From NCBI GenBank assembly GCA_011526365.1, contig WTIO01000065.1, positions 1-64,000 of the forward strand: 64,000 bases of DNA. The letters run 5' to 3'. Source of the stretch: Flavobacteriales bacterium. Its GTDB lineage: Bacteria > Bacteroidota > Bacteroidia > Flavobacteriales > Flavobacteriaceae. Position 1 is the stretch's first letter. Every line of letters begins with the position of its first letter. The position numbers and the translations under genes were made by a program. The notes beneath the pieces are model-generated. The model ran no database searches and was not told where the DNA came from. It saw only the letters and a program-made list of their open reading frames with translations. This document shows, one piece after another, positions 44,449 to 53,008 of the stretch.

Positions 44449-46401
44449 ATGGAGGAACACACCAATGATCCAGAAGTAAATCAAAATGAGGAGCTTACTG
44501 GTGAGACATCAGAAAAAGAAAATGCAAGTACTGAAGCAGCTCCTGCAGCAACCAAAGAGGAACCTAAAGAGGAACCCAAAATAGCGGTTGCCGAACTAGA
44601 TATTGACGCCTTGGTGACTACCTTGGAACAATTGACATCCGGAGAGGCATGGAAGAAACAGCGGGACACTATTGAAGCCATTAACACACGCTTCAGAACG
44701 CTATTTACTGCAAATTTCGAACAACGCAAAAAAGCATTTCTTCAAGAAGAAGGTGCTAATGAGATAGACTTTGAATACCGCCCAGAGTTTAAGCTGCGGT
44801 TTGACAGTGCCATGCGCGACTATCGCAAGAAAAAACAACAGTTCTACCAACAGCGCGCCTCGGAACAAAAAATAAACCAGGAGCGCAAGGAAGCTATTAT
44901 TGAGGAAATAAAAGCGCTAGTGGGCAAAGATGACAACATCAACACCATCTACAAATCCTTTAAAAGCCTCCAAGAAAGCTGGTACAGCACCGGACCAGCC
45001 CCAAGAGCCGTAAACAATACCCTATGGCAGAATTTTAAGCACCATGTGGAGCGTTTTTACGATTTTTTACACCTCAACCGAGAACTTCGAGAATTGGATT
45101 TTCAGCACAACTACGAAGAAAAACTGAAAATTATCGAAAAAGCAGAAGCCCTCACTACCCATCCAGACATCCTCCAGGCCACCCGCGATCTAAACACCCT
45201 TCATCGCATGTGGAAAAACGACTTGGGCCCTGTGGCTAAAGAACATCGGGAAGATCTTTGGAAACGCTTTCAAGAAGCAACTAAAAAAATCCACGATCGC
45301 CGACAGGAGTATCAAAAAAACTATGAAAGCATTCAAAAGGAGAACCTCACTAAAAAAGAGGAACTACTGCAACAAATTGAAGCTTTAATTGCCCCAGTAC
45401 CCACCGATCACAGAACGTGGCAAACCACCATTAAAAACTTTGAAAAACTAAAGGCAGATTTCCAAGCGATTGGGTATGTACCAAAAAAGCGCAGCAAAGA
45501 AATTTGGAGTAAGTACCGTGAAATTAGCAGAGCTGTAAATCACGCTAAAAATGAGTTTTACAAAAAACAGAAAAACCAACAGCGTGAAAACAATACCAAA
45601 GCCAAAGCCTTACTCGAAGAAATCCAACAAGTTTTAGATGCTGATGATTGGAACACCAAAGTACAGCAAGTGAAAGCCTTGCAAAAGCAGTGGACTAAAC
45701 TGGGGCATCTACCCAAAAAAATGCTCCCCCTGCGCAAGGAATTCCAAAAGTTGTGTAATACCTATTTTGATCGACTCCGAAGTGGCTACCAACGCCTTTC
45801 TGATGCAGAGCAAAAAGTGGTGGAACAACGCGACGCCTTTTTGGCAAACTATAAAAAAGAAACCCCTGAAGCAACTGCAGCAGGATTTGCAACATTCTTT
45901 GACACCCAATGGTCCGCATGGCTCGCCCTCGGTGAAATAAATGCTGCTGCTGCAAAAACTTCCGACGAAGCATTTTATCAAGCCAGTTGTGCCCTGCTCA
46001 AAAAAGTTAAGCTCGACAAGGAACTCCAACAGCAACTTCGTCAAGAGTATTTTGTCCGTTGCATGGAACAGCACCCCGAAGCCATCCGCCAGAAACAAGC
46101 GGAGTACAAAAAACAATACGATGCAGTTCAAGCCGAAGCACAGCAGCTTGAAAACAATCTTGAGTTCTTTAGCAATTCGAGTAGTGACAGCCCTATGGTA
46201 AAAGACCTTTCTAAAAAATTGGAGCTACTTCAAGTGAAAATGGAGCAAATGAAATCCGAAGGAAATGCGTTGCGATCCCTAGTGCGTAAAGCCAAATCTG
46301 CTGCTGAGGTAAGTGCTGCCCCCACTGAGGAGGATACTATACCGGAAGGCACTCCCACGCAAAACGACACTCCAGAGGAAACAGCTCCTGCTGAGGATTA
46401 G
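44449..46401 (+). CDS. DUF349 repeat protein
   Basis: The 650-residue protein has an acidic N-terminal tail (1-45) and then repeated helical DUF349 units. Each carries W and a Lys/Arg-rich helix: YSTGPAPRAVNNTLWQNFK, MWKNDLGPVAKEHREDLWKR, FQAIGYVPKKRSKEIWSKYR and WTKLGHLPKKMLPLRKEFQK. Coiled-coil segments follow near 540-615, and an acidic Thr/Pro/Glu tail ends it. No signal peptide. Function is uncertain; DUF349 proteins occur in RNA- and stress-related contexts. Its stop overlaps convergent mazG by four bases. Confidence 0.87.
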   Translation: MEEHTNDPEVNQNEELTGETSEKENASTEAAPAATKEEPKEEPKIAVAELDIDALVTTLEQLTSGEAWKKQRDTIEAINTRFRTLFTANFEQRKKAFLQEEGANEIDFEYRPEFKLRFDSAMRDYRKKKQQFYQQRASEQKINQERKEAIIEEIKALVGKDDNINTIYKSFKSLQESWYSTGPAPRAVNNTLWQNFKHHVERFYDFLHLNRELRELDFQHNYEEKLKIIEKAEALTTHPDILQATRDLNTLHRMWKNDLGPVAKEHREDLWKRFQEATKKIHDRRQEYQKNYESIQKENLTKKEELLQQIEALIAPVPTDHRTWQTTIKNFEKLKADFQAIGYVPKKRSKEIWSKYREISRAVNHAKNEFYKKQKNQQRENNTKAKALLEEIQQVLDADDWNTKVQQVKALQKQWTKLGHLPKKMLPLRKEFQKLCNTYFDRLRSGYQRLSDAEQKVVEQRDAFLANYKKETPEATAAGFATFFDTQWSAWLALGEINAAAAKTSDEAFYQASCALLKKVKLDKELQQQLRQEYFVRCMEQHPEAIRQKQAEYKKQYDAVQAEAQQLENNLEFFSNSSSDSPMVKDLSKKLELLQVKMEQMKSEGNALRSLVRKAKSAAEVSAAPTEEDTIPEGTPTQNDTPEETAPAED

Positions 46402-47171
46402 CCTTTTTTCGCTTGTTCCCAGTAGCGCTCTAAAGTTACCAAATCTAAGGATGAAAGGGCCACGTCATTGGCCTTAGCTTGTTTTTCCATGTTTTGGAAA
46501 CGGGAAATAAATTTTTTATTGGTACGTTCCAAGGCTGCTTCAGGATCAATTTTTTGCCAACGTGCATAGTTGACCAAGGAAAACAGTACATCGCCAAATT
46601 CCGCTTCCATGGCGGTAATATCTTGGCGTTTTTGCTCAGCTTCAAACTCTGTGATTTCTTCTTTTATTTTATCTAACACTGGTTCAGCCGCTTTCCAGTC
46701 GAAGCCCACACCAGCAGCTTTTTCTTGTACACGCATGGCTTTTACCATGGCAGGAAGTCCCTTGGGAACACCTTCAAAAACACTTTTTTTTCCTTCTTTA
46801 AGCTTGAGCTTTTCCCAATTTTGCTTTACCGCAGCTACATCGTCTAAAGTGATGTCACCGTAAATATGTGGGTGACGGTACACCAGCTTTTCGGAGATAC
46901 TTTGAGCGACATCCCCAATATCAAAGGCCTTTTTTTCACTACCAATTTTTGCATAAAAAAAGATGTGCAACAGCAAATCACCCAGTTCTTTTTTGATTTC
47001 TTCCAGGTCTTCTTCCAAAAGAGCATCTCCCAATTCATAGAGTTCTTCTATGGTCAAATGCCGTAAACTTTGAAAGGTTTGCTTGCGGTCCCAGGGGCAT
47101 TGCTCCCGCAACTCATCCATAATGGTGAGCAGATGGTCTAGTGCAGCCAACTGTTCTTTACGGCTATTCAT
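46398..47171 (-). CDS. mazG: Nucleoside triphosphate pyrophosphohydrolase MazG
   Basis: The 257-residue protein contains two MazG-type helical halves. The first has LREQCPWDRKQTFQSLRHL, EELYELGDALLEEDLEEIKKEL and GDLLLHIFFYAKIG; the second has EITEFEAEQKRQDITAMEAEFGDVLFSLVNYARW. The EExxE and ExxD metal ligands are visible in both. It hydrolyses (d)NTPs to monophosphates and cleanses the pool. It is the last gene of the ruvX-def-DUF5606-mazG operon and overlaps DUF5606 by eight bases. Confidence 0.95.
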   Translation of the reverse strand: MNSRKEQLAALDHLLTIMDELREQCPWDRKQTFQSLRHLTIEELYELGDALLEEDLEEIKKELGDLLLHIFFYAKIGSEKKAFDIGDVAQSISEKLVYRHPHIYGDITLDDVAAVKQNWEKLKLKEGKKSVFEGVPKGLPAMVKAMRVQEKAAGVGFDWKAAEPVLDKIKEEITEFEAEQKRQDITAMEAEFGDVLFSLVNYARWQKIDPEAALERTNKKFISRFQNMEKQAKANDVALSSLDLVTLERYWEQAKKG

Positions 47172-47586
47172 CCTCCTGTGGTGTTGGGTCTTCTGTGATA
47201 GCTATGGGCAATACCTTGTGGGCTAGCAATAAATTGTACCACTGAATCACTTTTTTTATGTGACTGGGATACACGCGTTCAGAATCAAAATCGGGGAGCA
47301 AGGTTTCAAAATACGCGAGCAACTCCTCCCCAGGAGCCTTGGGTTGAAGGCTTGAAGGCTTGCCCGCTTCTCGCTCAAACATTTGATTTAAAACCGCAGC
47401 AAGTGGAACCACATCTGTTAGGGTATAAATTTGTATTTCGGCTAGCGCACTGACTTGGAGTTGTGGGTTGGTAACCAAACGTTTGCCCGTTGAAAGATCT
47501 TCTGCAACTACGGCAGTCCGCGTACGAGAAACAATTTTAAAAAGGCCGGGGCGGCCGGCGATGGTAAGGTAATTTTCGAGTCCGAT
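47164..47586 (-). CDS. DUF5606 protein with apparent non-canonical start codon
   Basis: The frame reads about 140 residues. After the stop of the preceding gene it continues as IGLENYLTIAGRPGLFKIV, then SRTRTAVVAEDLSTGKR and VSALAEIQIYTLTDVVPL, which is the DUF5606 pattern. The conserved N-terminus lines up with ATC at 47586-47584; ATA at 47592-47590 is the alternative. No ATG, GTG or TTG exists in frame between the upstream TAA (47604-47602) and a TTG at 47478, and starting at that TTG would delete the conserved N-terminal 36 residues. Function is unknown. It lies between def and mazG in one operon. Confidence 0.78.
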   Translation of the reverse strand: MGLENYLTIAGRPGLFKIVSRTRTAVVAEDLSTGKRLVTNPQLQVSALAEIQIYTLTDVVPLAAVLNQMFEREAGKPSSLQPKAPGEELLAYFETLLPDFDSERVYPSHIKKVIQWYNLLLAHKVLPIAITEDPTPQEDE

Positions 47587-47588
47587 AA

Positions 47589-48176
47589 CTATTTGATTTG
47601 ATTAGGAAAACGCATGGGATAGTCCACTTCAACATTCCCTTTTGCAATATTTTGTAAACGCCCTTTTAACAATCGTTTTTTAAGTGGAGATAGATGGTCG
47701 GTAAACAAGACACCCTCTATATGATCGTATTCGTGCTGTATGATGCGTGCGGGTAAGCCACTAAAACGGCCTTCTTGCAATTCGAAATTGGCATCGTAAT
47801 ACCGTAGGTGAATATCCCCTTTGCGCAGCACATCTTCTCGTATGTTTGGAATACTCAAACAGCCTTCATTAAATTCCCAGGCGGCTCCAGATTCTTCAAT
47901 AAGGGTTGGATTGATAAAAACTGCTTTAAAATCTTTTAATTCTTCAGCCTCTTCCGCTGAAAGGGATTCGTCTTCTGCAAAGGGACTTCCGTCGATAACA
48001 AACAATCGCAAAGACCGCCCAATTTGTGGTGCAGCCAAACCTACCCCAGAGGAGGCATACATGGTTACCCACATGCGTTCAATGAGGGCGGGAAGTTCAG
48101 GGTCCTTTAAATCGACAGGAGCAGCTTTTTTCTTTAGTACCGCAGCACCGTAAGCTACAATTGGAAATGGGTTCAT
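47589..48176 (-). CDS. def: Peptide deformylase
   Basis: The 195-residue enzyme shows the three PDF motifs: GVGLAAPQIG, EGCLSIPNI (with the metal Cys) and IIQHEYDHIEG (HExxH-type, two His ligands and the catalytic Glu). The C-terminal KRLLKGRLQNIAKG is also typical. It removes the N-formyl group from nascent proteins. A short acidic insertion (about 80-95) lies between motifs 1 and 2, as in other Bacteroidota. It overlaps ruvX by four bases. Confidence 0.97.
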   Translation of the reverse strand: MNPFPIVAYGAAVLKKKAAPVDLKDPELPALIERMWVTMYASSGVGLAAPQIGRSLRLFVIDGSPFAEDESLSAEEAEELKDFKAVFINPTLIEESGAAWEFNEGCLSIPNIREDVLRKGDIHLRYYDANFELQEGRFSGLPARIIQHEYDHIEGVLFTDHLSPLKKRLLKGRLQNIAKGNVEVDYPMRFPNQIK

Positions 48177-48604
48177 AGGCTTGTTTTGGTTTTGGTGTCT
48201 AAAAACGATTGTAAAAGTATAGAGGCACTAATTTTATCGAGTAAGGTTTTGTCGCGGCGTTTCATTTTTTTTATCCCAGCAGCAAGTAGCGTTTGAGCTG
48301 CCATTTTTGAGGTGTAGCGCTCGTCCTGCTGGTAGACCGGAATATGGGGATAGCACCCTTTTAAATGGCGGGCAAAGCCCATTATATGCGGCATTATAGT
48401 TGAAGGTGTACCATCTTTTTGCAGGGGATATCCCACTACAAAACCCGTCACTTGGTGTGTTTGGGTGTACGATGCTACATAGTCTTTAAGGCTTGGCGTG
48501 GGAATTGTAGTCAAGGCACTGGCAATTGTTTGCAAGGGATCAGTAACAGCAATTCCTGTTTTTTTTAAGCCGTAATCAAATGCCATGAGTATGCCTGTAT
48601 CCAT
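48173..48604 (-). CDS. ruvX: Holliday junction resolvase-like protein RuvX (YqgF)
   Basis: The protein has 143 residues from ATG 48604. It has the YqgF RNase H fold: MAFDYGLKKTGIAVTD at the N-terminus with the catalytic Asp, VVGYPLQKDGTPS, YQQDERYTSKMA with the catalytic Glu and a DKISASILLQSFLD tail with the last Asp. It probably acts in rRNA maturation and possibly in recombination. An upstream TTG start is rejected because it would sit inside the -7 box. It begins the ruvX-def-DUF5606-mazG operon. Confidence 0.94.
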   Translation of the reverse strand: MDTGILMAFDYGLKKTGIAVTDPLQTIASALTTIPTPSLKDYVASYTQTHQVTGFVVGYPLQKDGTPSTIMPHIMGFARHLKGCYPHIPVYQQDERYTSKMAAQTLLAAGIKKMKRRDKTLLDKISASILLQSFLDTKTKTSL

Positions 48605-48610
48605 CGGCAA

Positions 48611-48618
48611 CAAAGATA
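48611..48618 (-). promoter_or_regulatory. -7 box of the ruvX-def-DUF5606-mazG operon
   Basis: On the minus strand this reads TATCTTTG, a perfect TAnnTTTG, ending six bases before the ruvX ATG. That spacing predicts a leaderless transcript. Confidence 0.5.
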
Positions 48619-48661
48619 CATTTTTTAGGTTTTCTACTGTGGTGGTCCTAAGGGGAATACG

Positions 48662-48669
48662 TATTTTTG
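48662..48669 (+). promoter_or_regulatory. -7 box of dapD
   Basis: TATTTTTG matches TAnnTTTG and ends 12 bases before the dapD ATG at 48682. It overlaps the alternative TTG at 48667, so that codon would not be in the mRNA. Confidence 0.45.
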
Positions 48670-48681
48670 AAAAAAAAGAAA

Positions 48682-49488
48682 ATGCAACAAATCATTGAAG
48701 CTGCTTGGGAAGATCGGGAACTTTTAAAATCCCCTGAAACCCAACACACCATCCGAGCCGTAATTGACGCCCTAGATGCCGGAACATTACGTGTGGCAGC
48801 ACCTACAGCATCAGGGTGGCAGGTAAACACTTGGGTAAAAAAAGCTGTAGTGCTTTATTTCCCCATTCAAGAAATGCAAGCACTTAGCGTTGGTCCCTTT
48901 GAATTTCACGATAAAATACCCCTAAAAAAAGACTACGAGAGCAAAGGCATTCGTGTGGTTCCTCACGCGGTAGCACGCCATGGTGCGTATATTGCTCCGG
49001 GGGTTGTGCTCATGCCAAGTTATGTGAACATTGGAGCTTATGTGGCCGCTGGCAGTATGGTTGACACTTGGGCTACAGTAGGGAGCTGTGCACAAATTGG
49101 AAAAAACGTTCACCTAAGCGGCGGTGTGGGTATTGGTGGGGTGCTGGAGCCGCTTCAAGCTGCACCTGTGATTATTGAAGACAATGCTTTTATTGGCTCC
49201 CGGGCCATCGTCGTTGAAGGGGTTCATGTGGGTAAAGAAGCCGTATTAGGAGCTAATGTGGTACTCACCGCCTCTACCAAAATTATTGACGTAACGCAAG
49301 AAGAACCCAAAACCTATACAGGAAAAGTCCCCCCTCGATCAGTGGTCATTCCTGGGAGTTACACCAAACGTTTTCCCGCGGGCGACTATCAGGTCCCCTG
49401 TGCCCTTATTATTGGAGAACGCAAGGAAAGTACCGACAAAAAAATCTCTCTAAATGAGGCCTTACGCACCCATAATGTTGCGGTTTAA
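48682..49488 (+). CDS. dapD: 2,3,4,5-tetrahydropyridine-2,6-dicarboxylate N-succinyltransferase
   Basis: The protein has 268 residues from ATG 48682 (MQQIIEAAWEDRELL). It has the DapD left-handed beta-helix: hexapeptide repeats from VVPHAVARHGAYIAPGVVLM through YVNIGAYVAAGSMVDTWATV, GSCAQIGKNVHLSGGVGIGG and VLEPLQAAPVIIEDN to AFIGSRAIVVEGV. The EGV and GG motifs that bind succinyl-CoA are present. It succinylates tetrahydrodipicolinate in the succinylase branch of the DAP pathway, downstream of DapB (12950) and upstream of LysA (59873). It is divergent from ruvX across 77 bases. Confidence 0.96.
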   Translation: MQQIIEAAWEDRELLKSPETQHTIRAVIDALDAGTLRVAAPTASGWQVNTWVKKAVVLYFPIQEMQALSVGPFEFHDKIPLKKDYESKGIRVVPHAVARHGAYIAPGVVLMPSYVNIGAYVAAGSMVDTWATVGSCAQIGKNVHLSGGVGIGGVLEPLQAAPVIIEDNAFIGSRAIVVEGVHVGKEAVLGANVVLTASTKIIDVTQEEPKTYTGKVPPRSVVIPGSYTKRFPAGDYQVPCALIIGERKESTDKKISLNEALRTHNVAV

Positions 49489-49513
49489 TGTTTCTAACTA
49501 TTAAAGTTTAATT

Positions 49514-50071
49514 TTGGAAGCCATAGTCGCCAAAACCGTTGCGCATCTCAATGCAAAAGAGCTTATTGTTTTTCCTACGGATACCATTTGGGGTATTGGG
49601 GCAGATGCCCGAGATGAAGCTGCAGTAGCACGTATTTACAGTCTTAAAAATCGCCCAGAATCCAAAGCGATGATTTGCTTGGTTGCCAACGTAAACATGC
49701 TACAAGAGTATTTGCAACAACGCACCCCCTTCCCCAAGGAACTCACACAAAACAACCGCCCCACCAGCGTCGTTTTTTCGCATCCCCAAGGAGTAGCCAA
49801 AAACCTTATAGCTCCCGATGATACTATTGCTTTTAGAATTCCTAACGACCCCTTTTGCCAGGCCCTCCTAAAGGATTTTGACGCCCCTGTAGTAGCCACA
49901 TCAGCCAACATCAGTGCCCAGCCAGCACCCCGACAATTTTCGGAAATAAATCCTGCTATTTTGAAGGGGGTGGACTATGTCGTACCTTTGAAACAAGAGG
50001 AAATTTGTACTCAAGCCTCGCGGGTGTTAAAAGTGGATGCTGAAGGTACAATTCATGTTTTACGCGACTGA
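49514..50071 (+). CDS. Threonylcarbamoyl-AMP synthase (Sua5/YrdC family)
   Basis: The 185-residue protein from TTG 49514 has LIVFPTDTIWGIGADARDE, IYSLKNRPESKAMICLVANV, RPTSVVFSHP, IAFRIPNDPFCQALL and APVVATSANISAQP, the full YrdC domain. It makes threonylcarbamoyl-AMP for t6A37 modification of ANN-decoding tRNAs. No ATG is available at the N-terminus, and the TAATTTTG string overlapping the TTG could be a promoter or chance. The next gene starts one base after its stop. Confidence 0.92.
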   Translation: MEAIVAKTVAHLNAKELIVFPTDTIWGIGADARDEAAVARIYSLKNRPESKAMICLVANVNMLQEYLQQRTPFPKELTQNNRPTSVVFSHPQGVAKNLIAPDDTIAFRIPNDPFCQALLKDFDAPVVATSANISAQPAPRQFSEINPAILKGVDYVVPLKQEEICTQASRVLKVDAEGTIHVLRD

Positions 50072-50072
50072 T

Positions 50073-51512
50073 ATGAAATCACTCAACATGGTAGCGCAAC
50101 TCAAACACCCCGTATTCCATTTGCTACAGGAAACAGCACAGGAACTGGGAATCCCTACCTATGTGGTGGGAGGGTTTGTGCGCGACCGTTTGATGCAGCG
50201 TCCCTTTAAGGGGGATATTGATATAGTGTGCTTGGGCTCGGGCATTGCCCTAGCCAAAGCATTAAAAAAGAAGCACCCCAAAGCAGGACCCATCAGTATC
50301 TTTAAAACCTATGGTACTGCCAAGCTCCCCATAGAAGATATTGAACTGGAATTTGTTGGGGCTAGAAAAGAATCCTATCATCCCGATAGTAGAAACCCCG
50401 AAGTGGCTACAGGAAGTCTTGAAGACGATCAAAACCGACGTGATTTTACGGTAAATGCCATGGCAATATCTCTTAACAAAGACGATTACGGTGCGTTAAT
50501 TGATCCCTTCAACGGACAACAGGACCTGAAAAAACAATTGATTCGTACCCCCAACAACCCCGATACTACCTTTGCCGATGATCCCCTAAGAATGTTACGC
50601 GCCATTCGCTTTGCCACACAATTGGAGTTCAATATAGTCCCTGAAGCCTTGGCATCAATTACTGCCAATGCTGATCGTATGACCATTGTATCCCGTGAAC
50701 GTTGTACAGAAGAGCTGCATAAAATACTCGCTTGCCCCAAGCCTTCTACCGGTTTTTTACTGCTTGAAAAAACCGGTATCCTCCAGCACCTTTTGCCAGA
50801 ACTTACCGCGCTAAAAGGAATTGAAGAAATTGAAGGCCACAAACACAAGGATAACTTTTACCATACCCTTGAAGTGGTAGACAATATTTGCCCCCATACT
50901 AACAATGTGTGGCTCCGTTGGGCTGCCCTGCTTCACGATATTGGGAAAGCACCAACAAAAAAGTTTATCCCCCCCACAGGATGGACGTTTCACGGCCATG
51001 AATTTGTGGGCGCCAAAATGGTGTACCGCTTGTTCAAGCGCCTGCGGATGCCCCTGAATGAAAAAATGAAATACGTGCAAAAATTGGTGCTGCTCAGCTC
51101 ACGCCCCATCGCTTTAGTTGATGTACAAGTTACCGACGCCGCCGTTCGCCGACTAATTTTTGATGCCGGCCCAGTTCTCGACGATCTATTTACGCTGTGC
51201 CAAGCAGACATCACCACAAAAAACCCCAAACGCTTTACCCGCTATCACGATAACTTTAAACGTGTTCGCGATAAAATTGAAGTGGTAGAAGAACGCGATC
51301 GCATCCGTAATTTTCAGCCTCCCATTACGGGGGAAATGATTATGGAGTACTTTAATATTCCCCCATCAAAAGCTATTGGAACCATTAAGGAAGCAATTAA
51401 AGAAGCCATCCTCGAAGGAGAAATTCCCAATGCCCTAGAAGCTGCAAAAGCAAAGATGATTGCCGAAGGAAAAAAATTAGGACTAAAAGCTCAAACCCCA
51501 AACGATGCGTAA
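50073..51512 (+). CDS. CCA-adding/poly(A) polymerase-type tRNA nucleotidyltransferase with HD domain
   Basis: The 479-residue protein from ATG 50073 has the class II nucleotidyltransferase head VVGGFVRDRLMQRPFKGDID (quoted to the DID metal triad start) and DNRRDFTVNAMAISL-type motif (QNRRDFTVNAMAI). Next are TFADDPLRMLRAIRFATQL and RERCTEELHKIL. A C-terminal HD domain follows: HTLEVVDNI and LRWAALLHDIGKAPTKKF. It probably adds or repairs the tRNA 3' CCA, which fits the local tRNA-Pro gene lacking an encoded CCA. It overlaps ctaA by eight bases. Confidence 0.93.
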   Translation: MKSLNMVAQLKHPVFHLLQETAQELGIPTYVVGGFVRDRLMQRPFKGDIDIVCLGSGIALAKALKKKHPKAGPISIFKTYGTAKLPIEDIELEFVGARKESYHPDSRNPEVATGSLEDDQNRRDFTVNAMAISLNKDDYGALIDPFNGQQDLKKQLIRTPNNPDTTFADDPLRMLRAIRFATQLEFNIVPEALASITANADRMTIVSRERCTEELHKILACPKPSTGFLLLEKTGILQHLLPELTALKGIEEIEGHKHKDNFYHTLEVVDNICPHTNNVWLRWAALLHDIGKAPTKKFIPPTGWTFHGHEFVGAKMVYRLFKRLRMPLNEKMKYVQKLVLLSSRPIALVDVQVTDAAVRRLIFDAGPVLDDLFTLCQADITTKNPKRFTRYHDNFKRVRDKIEVVEERDRIRNFQPPITGEMIMEYFNIPPSKAIGTIKEAIKEAILEGEIPNALEAAKAKMIAEGKKLGLKAQTPNDA

Positions 51513-52518
51513 ACTTATACTGGCCAATCTTTTTATTGTCTATCTCGTTATTGCCGCTGGTGCTATAGTGCGTATGACAGGCAGTGGTATGGGCTGCCCC
51601 GACTGGCCCAAGTGTTTTGGCTATCTCGTACCCCCTACAGAGCGCAGCCAGCTGGACTGGAAAACCCAACACAACTATCACAAAAAAGAAGTGATTATTG
51701 TTGATGAAAGCCTTCGTGTTGCCGTACGTGACTTCACAAGTGAAAACCAATACAATCCCGACAACTGGGCCCCATATACCAAACACGACTATGCCGTGTT
51801 TAACGTCTACCACACCTGGATTGAATTTATCAATCGCTTGTTGGGCGCCCTCGCAGGATTGGGAATTTTAGTGCTTTTTGGGGCCTGCCTATGGCGCTTT
51901 AAAACAGCCCCTATGGACAGCCTTTGGGCTACCCTTACCCTTTTAGGAATGGGCTTTCAGGCCTGGTTAGGAAAAACTGTAGTGGACTCTAACCTTTTAC
52001 CCTTAAAGATTACCCTCCATATGGCTATGGCCTGCTTGCTGGTGGTTTTTCTTCTTATTTTACTCTTTAGAAACTCCAACAAGAAAAGACACACTAGTCT
52101 AGGAAAATATGCCCCTTTAGTGGGCGTAGCACTTGGTTTAACGGTGCTACAAATTGCAATGGGCACCCAGGTCCGTCAGTTTGTGGACATCCAAATGAAG
52201 CAGTGGGTAGCTTTGCCCAGTCAATGGCTTGCAGATGCTCCCTTGCGGTTCTATATTCACCGCTCTTTTTCTTTACTTGTTCTTGCATTACACCTCTATC
52301 TGGGGTGGCAGTTTTACAAAATGGGAGCTTTAACCCGCAATTTTAAAGCTATTTTAGCCCTTATCGCTGCAAATATACTTACAGGAATTGCCATGTATTA
52401 TATTGATTTCCCTTGGGGATCACAGCCCTTACACCTGGTATTATCCCTACTTTTATTTGGGCTTCAGTTTTATTTTTTATTGCTTTGCTACCACCAAAAA
52501 AAGGCCTATGATTTATAG
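51505..52518 (+). CDS. ctaA: Haem A synthase, COX15/CtaA family
   Basis: The 337-residue membrane protein has eight predicted TM helices. The N-terminus carries AGAIVRMTGSGMGCPDWPKC, then HTWIEFINRLLGALAG with a haem-ligand His. LKITLHMAMACLLVV and YIHRSFSLLVLALH hold two more conserved His, and the C-terminus has QPLHLVLSLLLFGLQFYFLL. It oxidises haem O to haem A for aa3-type cytochrome oxidase. No other cta genes are in the window. A longer loop after the CPDWP motif is typical of Bacteroidota members. Confidence 0.94.
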   Translation: MRKLILANLFIVYLVIAAGAIVRMTGSGMGCPDWPKCFGYLVPPTERSQLDWKTQHNYHKKEVIIVDESLRVAVRDFTSENQYNPDNWAPYTKHDYAVFNVYHTWIEFINRLLGALAGLGILVLFGACLWRFKTAPMDSLWATLTLLGMGFQAWLGKTVVDSNLLPLKITLHMAMACLLVVFLLILLFRNSNKKRHTSLGKYAPLVGVALGLTVLQIAMGTQVRQFVDIQMKQWVALPSQWLADAPLRFYIHRSFSLLVLALHLYLGWQFYKMGALTRNFKAILALIAANILTGIAMYYIDFPWGSQPLHLVLSLLLFGLQFYFLLLCYHQKKAYDL

Positions 52519-53008
52519 ATTACGTGTCATCCTCGATGTAGAAGAAGATGTTCTTCGCGACTTAGAAATAGCGACAACTGCCTCCCTGGAAAACCTCCAC
52601 GATGCCATTACCCAGGCATTTGGTTTTGGCGGCAATGAAATGGCGTGCTTCTACCGTTCTTCCCCAGAATGGGAACAAGGAGAAGAGCTTCCCCTGGTAG
52701 ATATGGGGACCACAGCCACCCCTATGGGTAATACCCCTCTGGAAGAATTACTCACCGAAAGTACACCACAATTGTTATATGTCTATGACTTTCTATACCT
52801 TTGGACCTTTTTTATAGAATTGGTAGAAGTGGCTGAGCCAGAACCCGCCAAAGGCTACCCCAACCTACTCTTTGCTCAAGGAGAAGTACCCGAAGAGGCC
52901 CCAGAAAAACAATTTGAAACTGAAGCACCTTACCAAGACGACTGGGACGATCAAGATGGTGAAGACTTTTCGTCGGAAGACGACGTCAATTTAGAAGGCT
53001 ACTACTAA
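52508..53008 (+). CDS. pRiA4b ORF-3-like (IS1096 passenger TnpR-like) family protein
   Basis: The protein has 166 residues from ATG 52508. The family core is MIYRLRVILDVEEDVLRDLE, LENLHDAITQAFGF, EMACFYRSS and LYVYDFLYLWTFFIELVEV. The C-terminus is very acidic (DDWDDQDGEDFSSEDDVN). The family name comes from plasmid and IS contexts, but no transposase, terminal repeats or target duplications are present here, so this is a resident gene of unknown function. It overlaps ctaA by 11 bases and the convergent minus-strand gene by 4. Confidence 0.82.
   Translation: MIYRLRVILDVEEDVLRDLEIATTASLENLHDAITQAFGFGGNEMACFYRSSPEWEQGEELPLVDMGTTATPMGNTPLEELLTESTPQLLYVYDFLYLWTFFIELVEVAEPEPAKGYPNLLFAQGEVPEEAPEKQFETEAPYQDDWDDQDGEDFSSEDDVNLEGYY

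Noticed and set aside
48605..48613. TTG start for RuvX
   Set aside because: The codon falls inside the TATCTTTG -7 box, so it would not be transcribed from that promoter; ATG 48604 fits the family.
52388..52507. Longer reading of the pRiA4b ORF-3-like protein
   Set aside because: The extra 40 residues are the ctaA sequence read in another frame; the conserved family start is ATG 52508.
52508..53008. Insertion-sequence passenger gene as evidence of a mobile element
   Set aside because: No transposase, inverted terminal repeats or target duplication surround it, and it overlaps ctaA.
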